Counted from the first letter of the stretch, positions 45,064-57,008 are shown. The stretch is 64,000 nucleotides of DNA from Salvator merianae (GCA_003586115.2 QVOM02000112.1:47050743-47114742); one strand, 5' to 3'. Numbers and translations are program-made. Notes: generated by a model from the letters alone, not told the origin.

Positions 45064-46235
45064 TTAACTGATAAATCATGTCGCTATGACGTTCAGTAGA
45101 TTTCAACCTGAAGGTAACCACATCCAGAAACACATATGGCCTTTTATAGTTTACATTGATCCTGTCAAATTTTACAACCCACAAATCCTCACTGTCATAG
45201 ATATCAGGTGGTATTTATTTATTAGCTTTCTCCACTGTCCCTCAGCATTTTTGCCATGCTAATCCAGTGCTAAATCTCCTTTAGAGCCTTAAACACTAGT
45301 AAATGTCTAGTCCAATATAGACTGCAAGTCTCTTGTATGCTATTTTTATACAGAACTTGCTGATTTGTAAGATCCTTTTAACTATTTCACACATGCATGT
45401 ATTAACAGGGCCTCCACTATATCATCTTGAAAGACAGACTTATTTATTAGCGACTAAAGTCCATAAAATCAGCCACTTAAAAATGGTTCTAACTCTTCAG
45501 TATATTTTACAAAAAGTACACTAAAGGATAAAATAATAAAATATTGTGCCAATTTGTGATTTGGGTGTAAATACTGAGAAAAGTGAGGCAAATGGTGGGA
45601 TGTACAAGTTGTTTCCTGCACTTTCACTGCAAAATATGTGTAGTGAAGTTTGCAGTTATGCTACAGGGAAGTAAATCATAAAATAAAATATCCCATGCTA
45701 AACTTGGGGCAACCCACCAGTACGAAACCAATGTGGGTGGGCACAGGCAGAAGCTCCTCCCCTTCTTATGCAGTGGTTCATAGACCACAAATCAGATCAA
45801 AGGGAGATTTGCCAAAGTGGCATGGGGATCTCCATATGGCATTCAAAATGCTTTGGAGGGGCACTGAAGTCTGCCTGCACTGCATACCAAAAGGATGTGA
45901 TGGTGCATGGAGGGACTTCAATTTCGCTCCAAGACACAAAAACTTCAGTGTGTGAAAGGCAGCTCCAGAACTACTTCTCACCCTCCACCAAGCAAAATGG
46001 TCCGTATTTTCATGCAGGCCATCTGTGCCTGCGCACAGAGTGTGAGGAGATCCCAGAACCATAGGCGCAAAGACTTGGGATGGCAGTGGAGCCGTCGACC
46101 CCCTTTCCAAGGCTGCCTGAGTCCTGCACAGCCCTGGCAGAAAGCCCAATCTGGCAATGAGTCTGGCACCATGGAGACATGCCCTTAGTGAGAGGTGAAC
46201 TCTGCTGAACAGCTAGAGTTCTGCCAACTAGTTTT
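45064..46235. other. no recognised feature
   Basis: GC-richer DNA at about 45700-46190 gives overlapping domain-free open frames on both strands. It may be an old DNA element but no terminal repeats were found. Confidence 0.35.
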
Positions 46236-46305
46236 TGCTAATCCTAGGTTTTGTTAAACCTAGGCCTGCCAACCTCCTGCTAATCCTAGGTTTTGTTAAT
46301 CCTGT
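46236..46305 (+). repeat. direct repeat at the 5' edge of the L2
   Basis: 'gctaatcctaggttttgtta' occurs at about 46237 and again at about 46279, separated by 'aacctaggcctgccaacctc'. Position suggests part of the L2 5' region or the target site. Confidence 0.75.
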
Positions 46306-49187
46306 AGGAGTAATCTCACCCAGTTGTGCCCCTCGGGTTATCAGGTACAGCACCAGGCAAGGCCGGTGGGGTAGGGTGGCGGGATGGCTGTAGTCCATAA
46401 GGATACCATCTTGCTCACCAGGCGCCCCTTCGACCCAGTGCCCGGAGTCAAGTGTCTGTCCTTGGTCTTGGGTGAGAGAGAAAAGTTGGGAGTGTTGCTG
46501 GTATACCATGCACCCTGCTGGCCAACCTCCTCCCTGCCAGGGCTGGCGGAGTTGGTCTCGGGATTGGTGTTGGACTGTCCCCAAACAGTGGTATTGGGGG
46601 ATTACAACCTCCACCTCGAGGGTGCCTTTGATAAACTAGCCCAGGACCTCATGGAATCCATGACAACCATGGGGCTTTCACAGTTTGTCTCTGGCCCAAC
46701 ACACATAGCAAGACATACTCTTGACCTCGTGTTTGCTATTGAGGGAAGCGGGAATGCTCCGTTAACTGGAGGTTTGGAGATTTGCCCCATGTCATAGACA
46801 GATCACCACCTGGTGAAGTTTGGGCTATCAGTCACTCCTTTTCACCGCAGGGGTGTGGACCAGATTGTAATGGCCCACCCACAGAGCAAGATGGAATGCT
46901 CTAGGGGATTTTTCCGGATGGCATGGCCAGCGCTCCTGTCGAAGCCCTGGTCTCTCTGTGGAACAGGAAGATCCTGCAGGCCTTTGACACGATCGCTCCT
47001 GAGCGTCCTCGTCCAACGAGTAGAGCTCAAGGGGCTCCACGGTTTAATGGGAACCTAAGAGTGATGAAACAGGAGGGGTGACAACTAGAGCATCAGTGGT
47101 TAAAATCGCGGAGTGGACCTGACCGGACACGGGTTAGAGCTCATTATCGGGCCTGCCATGTGGCGGTGAAGGTGGTGAAGAAGGCTTACTTCTCCGCCTC
47201 CATCACATCTGCAAGCAGCCGTCCTGCAGAGCTTTTCCAGGTAGTGAACAGCCTGGTGTCCTCTGATAGGGGGGTGGAGGCTGAACTGACCCCAGATATC
47301 TGCTGTGACATTTTTATGAGGCACTTTAGGGACAAAGTTGCTCAGATTCGCTCGGGATTGGATACCACACTTGAACAGTATTCTGTGGAGGTGTCCAGGG
47401 CTCTGGTTTGTCAGTTTTTGATGGATCAGTTTGAGTTGTTGCAGTCTGAGGATGCGGACAGGCTGCTTGCAGAAATGCGGCCTACCACCTGCCTCCTAGA
47501 CCCTTGCCCGTCTTGGCTAATTTAATCTAGCCAGGAAGGGATGGCTGAGTGGGTCTCAAGTGATGCCAATGTGTTGCTTGGGGAGGGCATAGTACGATCA
47601 TCCCTTAAAGAGGCAGTGGTCCACCCCCTCCTTAAGAAGCCTTCCCTCGACCCTATGGTGCCAGGCAACTATCGCCCAGTTGCTAGCGTCCCTTTCCTGG
47701 GCAAGATCTTGGAGATGCAGGTGAGGAGGCAACTGCAGACATTCCTGGAGGATACTGATTATCTAGACCCGTTTCAATCTGGTTTCAGGTGAGGCTACAG
47801 CACAGAGACTGCCTTGGTCACCCTGATGAATGATCTACTTCGAGAGAGGGACAGGAGTCATGCCTCCTTGTTGGTTCTCCTGGACCTATCAGCTGCATTT
47901 GATACCATCGACCATGGTATCCTCCTGGACAGACTTTGGGGGCTGGGCCTTCGGGGCACTGTCCTGCAGTGGCTTGAGTCCTTTCTTCGGGGGAAGTGTC
48001 AGAGAGTGGTGGTACGTGGCCAGTGCTCACAGCCACAGGAACTACCTTGCAGGGTTCCCCAAGGCTCAGTGTTGTCCCCACTACTGTTTAACATCTACAT
48101 GCAGCCGCTTGGGAAGGTCATTAGGGAGTTTGGGGTTGGGTGCCATCAATATGCAGATGACACCCAGCTCTACCTCTCGATTCCAGCAGAGTGAGGTGAG
48201 GCACTCTCTGTGCTGGACTCCTGTCTGAGGGTGGTGTCGGGCTGGATGAGGACCAATAAACTCCAACTGAATCCAGACAAAATGGATGTTCTGTGGGTTC
48301 AGAGCCCCCGTGTTCTGGTCATCTCAGGACACCCGATGCTGGATGGGAATGTTCTTCCCCTAAGGGATCGGGTGCAAGACCTGGGGGTCCTCCTGGATTC
48401 ATCACTGTCCCTTGAATTACATGTGGCGGCAGTAGCCAGGGGTGCCTACCAGAGGCTCCGACTGGTTCGGCAGCTTCGTCCGTATTTGGACATGGGGGAC
48501 ATGGCCACAGTTCTGCATGCCCTGGTAACCTCCCGTTTGGACTACTGTAATGCGCTCTACATGGGGCTACCTTTGAAGACGGTCCGGAAACTGCAGCTGG
48601 TGCAGAATGCAGCAGCTCAACTGCTGTCGGGTCAACCAGGCCGTGTGCATATTTCGCCGGTTCTGAAAAGTCTTCACTGGCTTCCAATACATTTCCGGGC
48701 TCAATTCAAAGTGTTAACTTAGGTCTATAAAGCCCTAAATGGTTTGGCCCCTGCCTACCTGAAGGAGCGCTTCCAGCCATATGTGCCTGCCCACACACGG
48801 AGGTCACAGGGGGAGTCCCTCCTGGTGGTCCCTTCCCCTGCATTAGTGCGGGGGGAGGGGGGAGGATTTTCTCTGTGGCTGCCCCCAGATTGTGGAACAA
48901 CCTCCCTACTGAGATTCGCCAGGCGCCATCCCTATTTGGGTTTCGGCGCCTGGTAAACACCTTTCTCTTTGCCCAGGCATATGGGCCTTCGCCCTCTGAA
49001 AAGCCCCCTTCATTGCTGCTGGACTGTTGTATTGTTGGGTGAGGGTGGTTTTGGGGTTGGGGTTATGAAATACTTTTTATGCTGTTTTATAACATTTTTA
49101 TGGTGTTTTATTGTAATAGTTTTGGTATGTTTTGTAAGCCGCCCTGGGACCTCTCAGTATAGGGCAGGGTAGAAATTGAAATTAAAG
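46306..49187 (+). mobile_element. L2-clade LINE, ORF2 with endonuclease and reverse transcriptase, decayed
   Basis: This is the best-preserved retrotransposon here. The C-terminal half of an AP-type endonuclease is read at about 46384-46850, with VVLGDYNLHLE, SGPTHIARHTLDLVF and TDHHLVKF as catalytic-site motifs. The reverse transcriptase follows: HPLLKKPSLDPMVPGNYRPV at about 47623-47680, LLDLSAAFDTIDH near 47877-47915, VPQGSVLSPLLFNIYM at about 48054-48101 and YADDTQLY with the catalytic YADD at 48150-48161. The C-terminal part has LDYCNALYMGLP and FKVLT...VYKALNGLAPAYL. Stops interrupt at about 46795, 47523, 47790, 48192 and 48720, and a frameshift lies between 47058 and 47160. The 3' tail is 'gccgccctgggacctctcag'. 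The endonuclease N-terminus is missing, so it is 5'-truncated and inactive. Confidence 0.92.
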
Positions 49188-49189
49188 TA

Positions 49190-49705
49190 CCAGGTAACAA
49201 CACACCTCTTCCCCAGGCTTTTAAAGATGCTGAAGCAAGGGCACCTAGTCCATAAGGCCAGGCAGCCACCATCCCTCCAGAGCAAATTGCTCAGAGTTTG
49301 AATCCACTCTCCCTTTCTCCTGGATCCTTATTTCAGTATCTAGTTCTCTGTATTCAGTGGGTCAATTCTTTGCATATTTGCATAGAATTGTAGTCCATGT
49401 CATTGCCTATTCTGAACCCTGGTCTCTCTCCCTTTTAGTTGTCCTCTGCCCCCCTGTCTCAATGAGTACCAGTTATCACTGTTTTGAGGCAATATCTAGG
49501 AAGGGATGGAAGGGCAGAAATACTTACATTTTATCTCACTAAGCACTGAACATTTTAATGATGTTTTAATGATACTGTAATAGTTTCAGTGCTGTTTTAA
49601 TGACATATTATGTCCTTCTTTGCAGTTTATTACTTTTAACTTTCTTTTACTTTTGTACACTGCCTTGATATGTGTTTAAGAAAGGTGATTAATAAATAAT
49701 TTAAC
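49190..49705 (+). mobile_element. second LINE-like 3' UTR fragment
   Basis: The stretch ends 'gtacactgccttgatatgtg' then 'aagaaaggtgattaataaat', the form of a reptilian L2/CR1-group tail. It follows directly after the complete tail at 49187. It may be an older copy into which the L2 inserted or a separate insertion. Upstream wording is too diverged to align. Confidence 0.5.
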
Positions 49706-49934
49706 ATTAAATGGGAAATTATATACTTCATCAGCAAAACTCTGCTCCTAAATCCCAATAAAGCCACAGTCTGTGAACACAAAATTGTTCTTCCAATTTA
49801 AGTTTCACCATTTTTAAAGAAGTCATTTTTTTTTCCATTTTTTAAAGTATTACTTTAAAAGTAATTAAAGTAAAACTTATAACTGCAGTGATAAATGAAT
49901 ACATAATAATACCTGTTTTTACTGTAATTTACAC

Positions 49935-50377
49935 TTAGACCAACTCCAGATATCACCCAAAAATGATGCTAACAAATGATGTTCCAAAGTAAAGCCCCTC
50001 CACGCTTGATAAATTCACATTGCAGGGCTGGTGCTATGTTTGCGCGATATGATATGCACACCCAGGTATTTCAACAGTGCAAAATACCCATAATGCATAT
50101 TCACCATCACTATGCATGCACAGCCACCTTTTGTGGCCGTACACATGCGCGTTGGCCATATTCAAGGTAGCAGCTCCCGCTGACAGTGTCCAGACAGGTA
50201 GGATACAGTACCATTTCGGGAAAGCCTATTTTCACAGTTGGATTTTCCCAAAATAGGTTATAGCAGGTTTTTACCCCAATATCACAGGACTATGTTGGGG
50301 TTGCCACAGATAGGTGTGGTAACCCCAATATAGCCAAGCCATAATAGCACTATTTATCCCATCTGGATGTGGCCTTA
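49935..50377. mobile_element. Harbinger-like MITE, CATCCAGA family (copy 2), TTA flanks
   Basis: The element spans 49938-50374 (437 bp). The ends GACCAACTCCAGAT and, inverted, GGCCACATCCAGAT match at 11 of 14 positions. TTA is repeated at both boundaries, the preferred PIF/Harbinger target. The body aligns with 13475-13887 and, inverted, with 57009-57315. Confidence 0.85.
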
Positions 50378-50590
50378 ACATTTCTATAGCCTTTCCAAAT
50401 ATGCAACCCACTTTACAGGTATTAATTATCTAGGTGAAATCCTCCAACGATCTTGTAAGGCAGAGCCAGTATTATTATACTCATTCTGCAGTCTAGGCAG
50501 CGCTGAATGGGAGTGCTTTGTCACCTAATCAATTCATGACAGAAACCAGACAGCCAGTCTTGTAACTCCCTTTTTTCACCAGTAAACACC
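50378..50590 (-). mobile_element. MIR-like SINE, antisense
   Basis: 'tcttgtaaggcagagccagtattattatac' and 'ctgcagtctaggcagcgctg' with 'caattcatgacagaaaccag' reproduce the reverse of a MIR/CORE-type SINE body (GGATAATAATAC...CCTTACA wording on the minus strand). The tRNA head is not visible beyond about 50590. It is highly diverged. Confidence 0.6.
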
Positions 50591-51080
50591 CCTATTGTCA
50601 GGCATGTTCAGTAGTACCAAAGAAGACGGCTCCTATGCTGCTAACAAATATGCTCGCTCATTCCAGCAACCTCAGCCATGAGAACAGCTGAAATCAATAT
50701 CTTGGGCTGAGGATAGATCTGTGTCGTCTCTTCACTTCTGAGGTTTTTGAACTTTTCTATTGCTGCTAAGATTTGGGGCAACCCAGCCTTGAACCTACCA
50801 CTGTTTTCTCAGGTGCAATTATCTGGGTTTGGTACCTGCTAGGCTTATCAGAGGGATTATTTTCAGTCAATTATCCCAGGTTTTCTGGGTCTTCTTTCCT
50901 TTGAATGCTGGTACTGCTCATTCCTGTCTGTTGGAGGGCAGTTTTGCCAAAGCATTGGAAACTTCATCCAATCCAAAAGCCTCTTGCTAGACTGACCAAG
51001 CTATATAGCCCACTTGAGTAGGGCTGAGACACCTATGCCATTTGGACATCATCCCAAATTGGAAGACTCCTGAGAGGTAT
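50591..51080. other. no recognised feature
   Basis: Nothing recognised by eye. Confidence 0.3.
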
Positions 51081-51087
51081 GATAGAT

Positions 51088-51135
<48 letters not shown>
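51081..51135 (+). repeat. (GATA)n microsatellite
   Basis: About thirteen GATA units, with one GATG interruption near the left end. The array abuts the 3' terminus of the antisense LINE that follows. Confidence 0.95.
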
Positions 51136-51137
<2 letters not shown>

Positions 51138-51138
51138 T

Positions 51139-52134
51139 TGTTTTTTTTTTATTTTCGGTCACTGACCAGATAAAAGCAATATAAAAGCAATGTACAAAGA
51201 GATAAAATGCATTAATTGAAAGAAGAAAATATAAATTTTAACAACCTTAACCAAAAGATAAGTTTTGTCACAACCTGGACATGCTGTAACAGAATTTTGC
51301 AACATGAAGGGAAACACGTTCCTGCTGGTCAGAGAGCAAATACTGGAGATAAAATAAGACAGAACAATTCTGATGTTCTGCTAGCAGAGGATTTACAAGC
51401 TGCAACTGGACATCTCTATAGAAGGGGCAGTACAGTAGGACAGGAGTTGTTGTTTCTACTGTCCCCTGCCACACAAGGATCGTGTCTGTTGGCACTAAGG
51501 AGTTTTACTTTATTTCCCTTTCTAGACTGCTATCAGTAAGACATCAAATTGAGCTAAAGAGAAAATTTGGGAATAGTGATTTGTGTTAAATTTTTGCAGG
51601 CTGGTATGGAAATGAGAACTATTTAGCAGGAAGTTGTTAGGAATTGGAATAGTTTGCTTAGCTTTCATAGCTAATATGCACTGTTTTAGTATCAGTTGTG
51701 CTTTCTCACACCCTAGCTTCAGAAGACCTTCTCATGAAAAGCCATAAATGATGGAGTCTTTGCTTAAATAAGGATTTCCATTTTGAATCATAATTGTCAA
51801 TCAGAGCGAACAAAGCTAGGCCTGGTGATAAAAAAGATAGCTTAAACCATTAGTCAAAGGCTCTGGCTTCAAGTATAAGCATTCTGACCTCATCCCAGAG
51901 TGCAACATTGGGTATAGATCAAGGAACTTGTAGGATCTTTCTTAGAAATAAAAATTGAATGGCTTCCACATGAGAAAAATGTTTGTACAAACCTAGCTGA
52001 ATCCCATATAACCGTTGGGGGATGACCTTTGCTGAAAATAATTTAATAGTGGCAGACACAAATCAAGCCCCTCTTGTAAAGAAAAAGGATTGTATGGCTG
52101 AAGACAACTTTAAGACATTTTGAATAACAAATTC
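51139..52134 (-). mobile_element. non-LTR retrotransposon (R4-like?), C-terminal and 3' part
   Basis: On the minus strand an open segment (51495-51268) encodes ETTTPVLLYCPFYRDVQLQL and NPLLAEHQNCSVLFYLQYLL. This is a C-terminal His/Cys-type region as found after the thumb of several LINEs. The 3' end reads 'ggtcagtgaccgaaaataaa' and stops at the GATA array. This is the downstream half of the LINE at 53233-53760, split by the DNA element at 52138-53229. Clade assignment is uncertain; R4-like is my best guess from the wording. Confidence 0.65.
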
Positions 52135-53232
52135 TAAGGGTGCGGTCCGACATCGTAAATTTAATCTATATTGGAAGAGTGCGAGGATTGAATTCGTCTT
52201 CTGATCATTCCCACATTTGCATTTTAACATGGACTCAATTCGGACTTGCTCATTCTCACACTGATGTTTCCCGTACTTGGCACAGGGAAACCGTACCTTT
52301 TCTGCCTCCACCTCTCACCAAATTCCTCTCCCTGTGCAGTCAGTGATTGGCTGCAGTCCCAACGTTCAAATCTTGACATCACAGGGGCAGGCAAGCCTGT
52401 ATCTACACAAGCAGAATTCGAATACTACATGCACTGCACAATAAAGCTTCTTAAAGGGCAGGTGGTGATTTCTGCTCTATTGCAATTGCACTTTTCTGCA
52501 ATTGTGCAATTTAAGAGTAGCACAAAAGCAGGGAGAGGTCCATGGAGAGAGGGAAACGTGGGGGGAAAACATGGGGGGGGGCTCTATTATCGTGATACTG
52601 TAGTTAATGGCCAGCAAATGGACTTTGCCTCACCTACTCCCGAGACGTCCACAGTGGCATTTGCCCCACTATGTAGCTGTGTGCTGCCGACAGCAAAACT
52701 GATACTGAGAGGGTTCTTTGTCGGGGCAAGAAGACTGCACCCCCAAACAGGTGCAGTCTGTTTTTTGGTTTAATCAGCAGTTGGAAGTGAAGGAACCTTT
52801 AATTCCTTCCTGGCAGTGTCGAATGGGGGATAAAGGAGGAGGAAGGAAGTTTAGCAAAGTAAAATGGAGGATGGTTTTCTTTTTTGCTGGCAGCAGGGGA
52901 AGACAGGATAATGGAGACGGAAGGAATTACTGTGATTCCTGCCAACCCACAATGACTGTCATTGGATGGCAGGAAATGGGAAGCCCTCCCTCTGCACGCC
53001 CCCCAAAATGTACAGTCCCTCCCAAATAGTCTCCTTCCATGTTCTCATGTTGCAAAGTAAAGCAGGCTAGCGATCTGGAACAGCTTGAGAACTCATTAAA
53101 TCTGAATGCACAGTAGTCCAGATTTGGCCACTTTAGTCCAGAAAAAGTACGGAAAGGCAAGATCATGTTGGGCCAGCAGGAACTGAAGATGCCTTGTAAA
53201 CTGATTAAATGCTGTGTTGGAATGTGGCCTAA
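52135..53232 (-). mobile_element. Harbinger-like element (copy 3), TAA flanks, nested in a LINE
   Basis: The element spans 52138-53229 (1092 bp). The ends GGGTGCGGTCCGAC and, inverted, GGCCACATTCCAAC align without gaps. TAA is repeated at 52135-52137 and 53230-53232. It lies in reverse orientation relative to copies 1 and 2, and shares 'ggctgcagtcccaacgttca' and 'tagtccagaaaaagta' blocks with them. No transposase. It is the best full-length reference for this family here since it lacks gaps. Confidence 0.85.
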
Positions 53233-53760
53233 GTGAGAATTTCAGTTGCCTGTAGCATGGAACCCTATGCTTAAATACTTGAAAGTGATGACCTGCTCTA
53301 TTTCGTGGTGATTTATTCTCCAAAGATGAAGTTTGGGACACCTAGCAAAACAGACTATTTTTGTTTTGGCATAATCAATGGTCAGATTTCTTCTAGGCAG
53401 TAATTGGAAAGGTATCCCTTCAAACTGATAGGGGTCAGTGACAAAATAGCAGCAGCATCTGCATACAAAAGAATTACAATATGTTTGCTTGCTAGTTTCG
53501 GGGAATGATAGTCTTAAATAATTTACCCTAGCAACAAGGGAATTTGTATAGATATTAATAATAAGGGGGCAAGATTTCAGCCTTGTCTAACTCCTTTTTT
53601 AGTAGAAATTTCTTTAGAGTTGATCCTGCAGACTGCACTGAATCCTTAATCAGGAGCCTATGTAAAGACTATGCATTAGGAGAAGTAAGAGTCTGTCCTT
53701 TTCTTCTCTTCTTCCACTTCTTTCCTCTTTAACAGAAGTTGAACCTTTCTCTCCAGATAC
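53233..53760 (-). mobile_element. non-LTR retrotransposon (R4-like?), reverse transcriptase part
   Basis: On the minus strand the sequence gives KKGVRQG with a stop at the following Cys position (GVRQG at 53594-53580), then NLAPLL. After that come LLYADAAAILS (53465-53454 covers the YADA remnant of the YADD box) and an IEQV-x-x-FKYLS stretch near 53290. This is the palm domain of a LINE reverse transcriptase. Changes at YADD and several stops show it is dead. It continues on the far side of the DNA element. The 5' boundary is approximate. Confidence 0.7.
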
Positions 53761-56141
53761 AAAAAAGGGAGTGGGGGCTCAGCAGGTGCCTAGTTCATTT
53801 GAAGTGGGAATTCAAATGGGGAAATCTTGGAGATTTAATTCATTGAGGAAAGGGGGAAATAATCAGTCCCCTATGTCACCCTGATAATTTAAATGCAGGT
53901 TTCTAACCCAACTGTTGAGTGAAGTTCCACAACTCCACTCAACATACACTCTGATTGGATGATTTTTCCCTGGCTTCCCCCAGTCAAATTGCTGCTTTAT
54001 ATTCTTGCCCTGAGCCTGTGGCCACCATTAAAATCCTCACTGAAGTTATTCTTATGCTGCTTGCCATTAAAAGCTTGCCATTGGAGTTGCTTACTACTGC
54101 TTCTAATTTCCCCAAGTTTAACTTTGTATCTATAAATAAGACGTTGCTGTTTGGATTTTTACTTTCCTCGAATAAAAACAATTATATTGAGATCAGCCTC
54201 GCTCATTTCCCCCTCCTCCTCAAGGATTGGCTGCCAGTGTTGTGTGTGTCAAACCAAACCTTTAGTCCCAAAAGATGCTTTGTCTCTGAGCACATAAAGA
54301 ATGCCAGAGCATTTCTTGTAACATCATGGTTGGCTGCTTTTCAAACCACAACTCCTGTTGGCTGACTTTTGTGCCACTGCTCTGTTCCCAGGACGAGTAG
54401 TGGAATGAAAGTTCTGACACTTGAATGTTTGGATTGGTCAGTCCTGAAATTAGGTAGTGGACAACCCCACTCACCTAGAAAATGGAAGGTTTAAATTGGA
54501 TGGATTCTTGACATGGGTTCAGAGTTCTCAAAACCCTCATGGAGCTGCAACCATTTTGAGGCAGGCTTGAAAAATTTCAAATCTTCTTGACATGAATGAA
54601 CATGTGCTCAAAGGCACTGAAATTTGGGTTCAATTCAAGCAGAAGCTGGTATCTAGAAGGGGCTTGATTATATTGTAGAATGGGTTTCTTATTGCTTTTT
54701 TATCAGCCATTTGAAATAATCAACATCATTCTGTCATACCATGATACACTTGACTTAGTCACTTATACTAATTAATCTCCATACGTGTTTTCTTTACATA
54801 CAATTGCAATCACTAACAATTTTCAGGCTTTTTCACTTTGAGAAGAGGAAAATGTGGCATTATCATTCTTATGTCAGCTCCCAGTGTCACAGTGGTTCTA
54901 CTGGACTTGGAGATCAATTGCTTTTACTACTGTGTTGTTTAAAGTCTGCTCCAAATATAACTGTATAAAGTGCCAATCCATTTCTAAACTAAAGCTTAAG
55001 CTGGTTCACCTTGACCACTCTTGGCAGCTCCCGCAATAATGGAGACTAAAATTTCTACTAAGAAAGAGAGTATGGCTTTCTGTTCTTCGGATGGGTGGGA
55101 GGAATGGGGTTTCATGGTTCATTTCTGTAAAGCCCAATGCATAATGCATTATCTCATTCAAAGGTAAATAGAGGATAGACACATGGATGAAAGATTAAAT
55201 CCTGGAAATTCTAAACAATTGACAGGAAGCATAACCATAGCAAATTGATTCTGCTAGCTGTCTGCAAGAAGAAATGACAAAAAAGCGTGTTTGTGTATTA
55301 TTTAATCACATGTAAGTTTTTAAGAAATCCTTCAGAAAAAAAAAAAAGAGCACAATCACATAGCTTGACCGCTAGAATGTCCTGTAGGTTAAGAAGATTT
55401 TAAAGATTATTTTTATATAGGACATCTTTTTTTGCCTGCATTATGATGGTGGCCATGGTGGTAGTAACAATGGGGAAACTAAGTACCTGCCAGAACAATC
55501 CTCTTCTGAATAGCTCTGATGTAAGAGAAGGAAAACAAGACAGCACATGGAGCACTGTTCAAGGGGAAAGAAATCCTTGAAGAAAATTGTATTCCCCTCT
55601 TCATAGGTGTGGGGGAGATTAATTTAAATACCTAGGTGGTCTTGGGTGATTGGTTGGTTTTATGTCAGCACTGACCCAACAGTAACCCCAGTCTTTCTGA
55701 TCAAAGGGATTATACGAGAAACGCCAGGGTCAGGTTTGTTGTCTATGAGGCTATGTGAGTTCTCTGTATATTGACTCATAGAGAGCTGCTCTCCACTTAC
55801 CTTTTGGGGGCAATCAGCACTCATTACCTGCTGGCTTTTACTGACCTTCATTTAGAATCCAACAAAGGTTTTGGCTGTCGATTTACAGGCAGGGACCATC
55901 AACAAACTAAATATCCTTTTGTGACAAAAAGCCAGCAGGAATGACAACTATAAAGCCGCTGGGTGCACATCTAACACTTGGGAAAAGTAAATTTTGTGGG
56001 AGGTAAGAGAATCTCTATTTTGCTACTTGCACGGATTTGAGGTTCTGAAAACCCAGGTTACTTTGCCTTCCAGCAAGAGTTAAAGAGAGTTTAATGTGTG
56101 CACAAAGGAAGGAGAGTGTTTAACGGGCGCGCCTTCAGTAT
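53761..56141. other. no recognised feature
   Basis: The 136-codon open frame at 53955-54365 (+) has no recognisable domain and an L/S/T-rich composition. An A12 run lies near 55337. Confidence 0.35.
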
Positions 56142-56400
56142 GGATTCATGCTTTCTCTTTATCCTTACGGCTGCTTTGTTGTACAGCCAAGGTGCTGTGT
56201 GGGTGTGTTTTGTTTTTCTGCAGTGTTCCTGCTGTGCTGTGTTGTGCTATTCTGCCTTGCATGCCGTTAGCGTCCTGCCATGCTGTGCTATGTTATCTTG
56301 TGCCTTGTTTTTTGTTTTGCATTTTTCTGTCTGTGGCTTTCCTTAGAAACTGTGTGGTGTGGTCTTAAGCATCAAGCTTGTGTTCTAGCCAAGCAGACTA
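56142..56400 (+). mobile_element. Tigger-associated 5' non-coding segment
   Basis: This stretch is shared with 38926-39075 ('ctgctttgttgtacagccaa' in both) and leads directly into a Tigger-type transposase relic. It is inferred to be the element's 5' region. The terminal inverted repeat of the Tigger was not located. Confidence 0.5.
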
Positions 56401-57008
56401 AGGCTGGAATGTCTCTGGAGAAGATCAAAGGTCTCATTGCCCTTCATGATAGCTACAGCAACTGTAGCATTAGGTACATGCTCAACATAAATGAACCCAA
56501 AATCTGCTGCATAAAAAAGAACAAGGAAGCCATTGGGGTCAACTGTCAAACAAGCCAGGGATCCCTTCATGGTGAGCATGGAGAAGGCCCTCAACATTTG
56601 GAATGAAGACCAAAACCAAAGACAAATTCCTCTCAGCATCTCCATCATACAAGCAAAGGCAAGGTACGTCTATAGGCACATAGCTGAGTCACCTGGCTAG
56701 GTTGATGTCAGACTATTTCAAGCCAGTAAGTTTGCCCTCCATAATATGAAGATTCCTGGAAAAGTCACATTGGCTGACAAAGAGGTGGCTGTACATTTCC
56801 CTGCAACAATATGTGAGATCAAATGTGATGAAGGGTATCCTGCAGAACAGGGCTACATCCAGACATTGCTTACTTCTTCCATTATATTTGGGTATTCCAG
56901 AATAAAACATGGACATCCGGGATATCCATGCTTTATTCCAGATCATCCAAATATAGCAGAATAAGTAAGCAAAATCTGGATGGAGCCTAGGTCATCAACG
57001 CAGATAAA
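56401..57008 (+). mobile_element. Tigger (pogo) transposase relic, N-terminal DNA-binding domains
   Basis: Three readable blocks match the CENP-B/Tigger DNA-binding region. First is MSLEKIKGLIALHDSYSNCS with CCIKKNKEAI (56409-56530). Then, after a frameshift, SMEKALNIWNEDQNQRQIPL with IIQAKARYVYRHIAESPG (56575-56697) and a TAG stop. Last is LHNMKIPGKVTLADKEVAVHF to GYPAEQ (56740-56850). The equivalent of the VFNVDETG segment reads VINADK at 56991-57008. A 137 bp MITE with its 3 bp duplication separates Q from V. The DDE catalytic domain is absent beyond VINAD. It is a broken relic with at least one frameshift and one stop. Confidence 0.8.
56848..56990. mobile_element. 137 bp palindromic MITE, CATCCAGA family, in Tigger
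   Basis: The element spans 56851-56987. The ends GGCTACATCCAGACAT and, inverted, GGCTCCATCCAGATTT match at 13 of 16 positions, and complementarity continues inwards so nearly the whole element is one hairpin. Flanks are CAG and TAG, a 3 bp duplication with one change. The interior 'ttatatttgggtattcc' recurs in the 96 bp element at 61039. Confidence 0.8.

Noticed and set aside
53955..54365. 136-codon open frame
   Set aside because: No recognisable domain, and the minus strand is also open over much of it.
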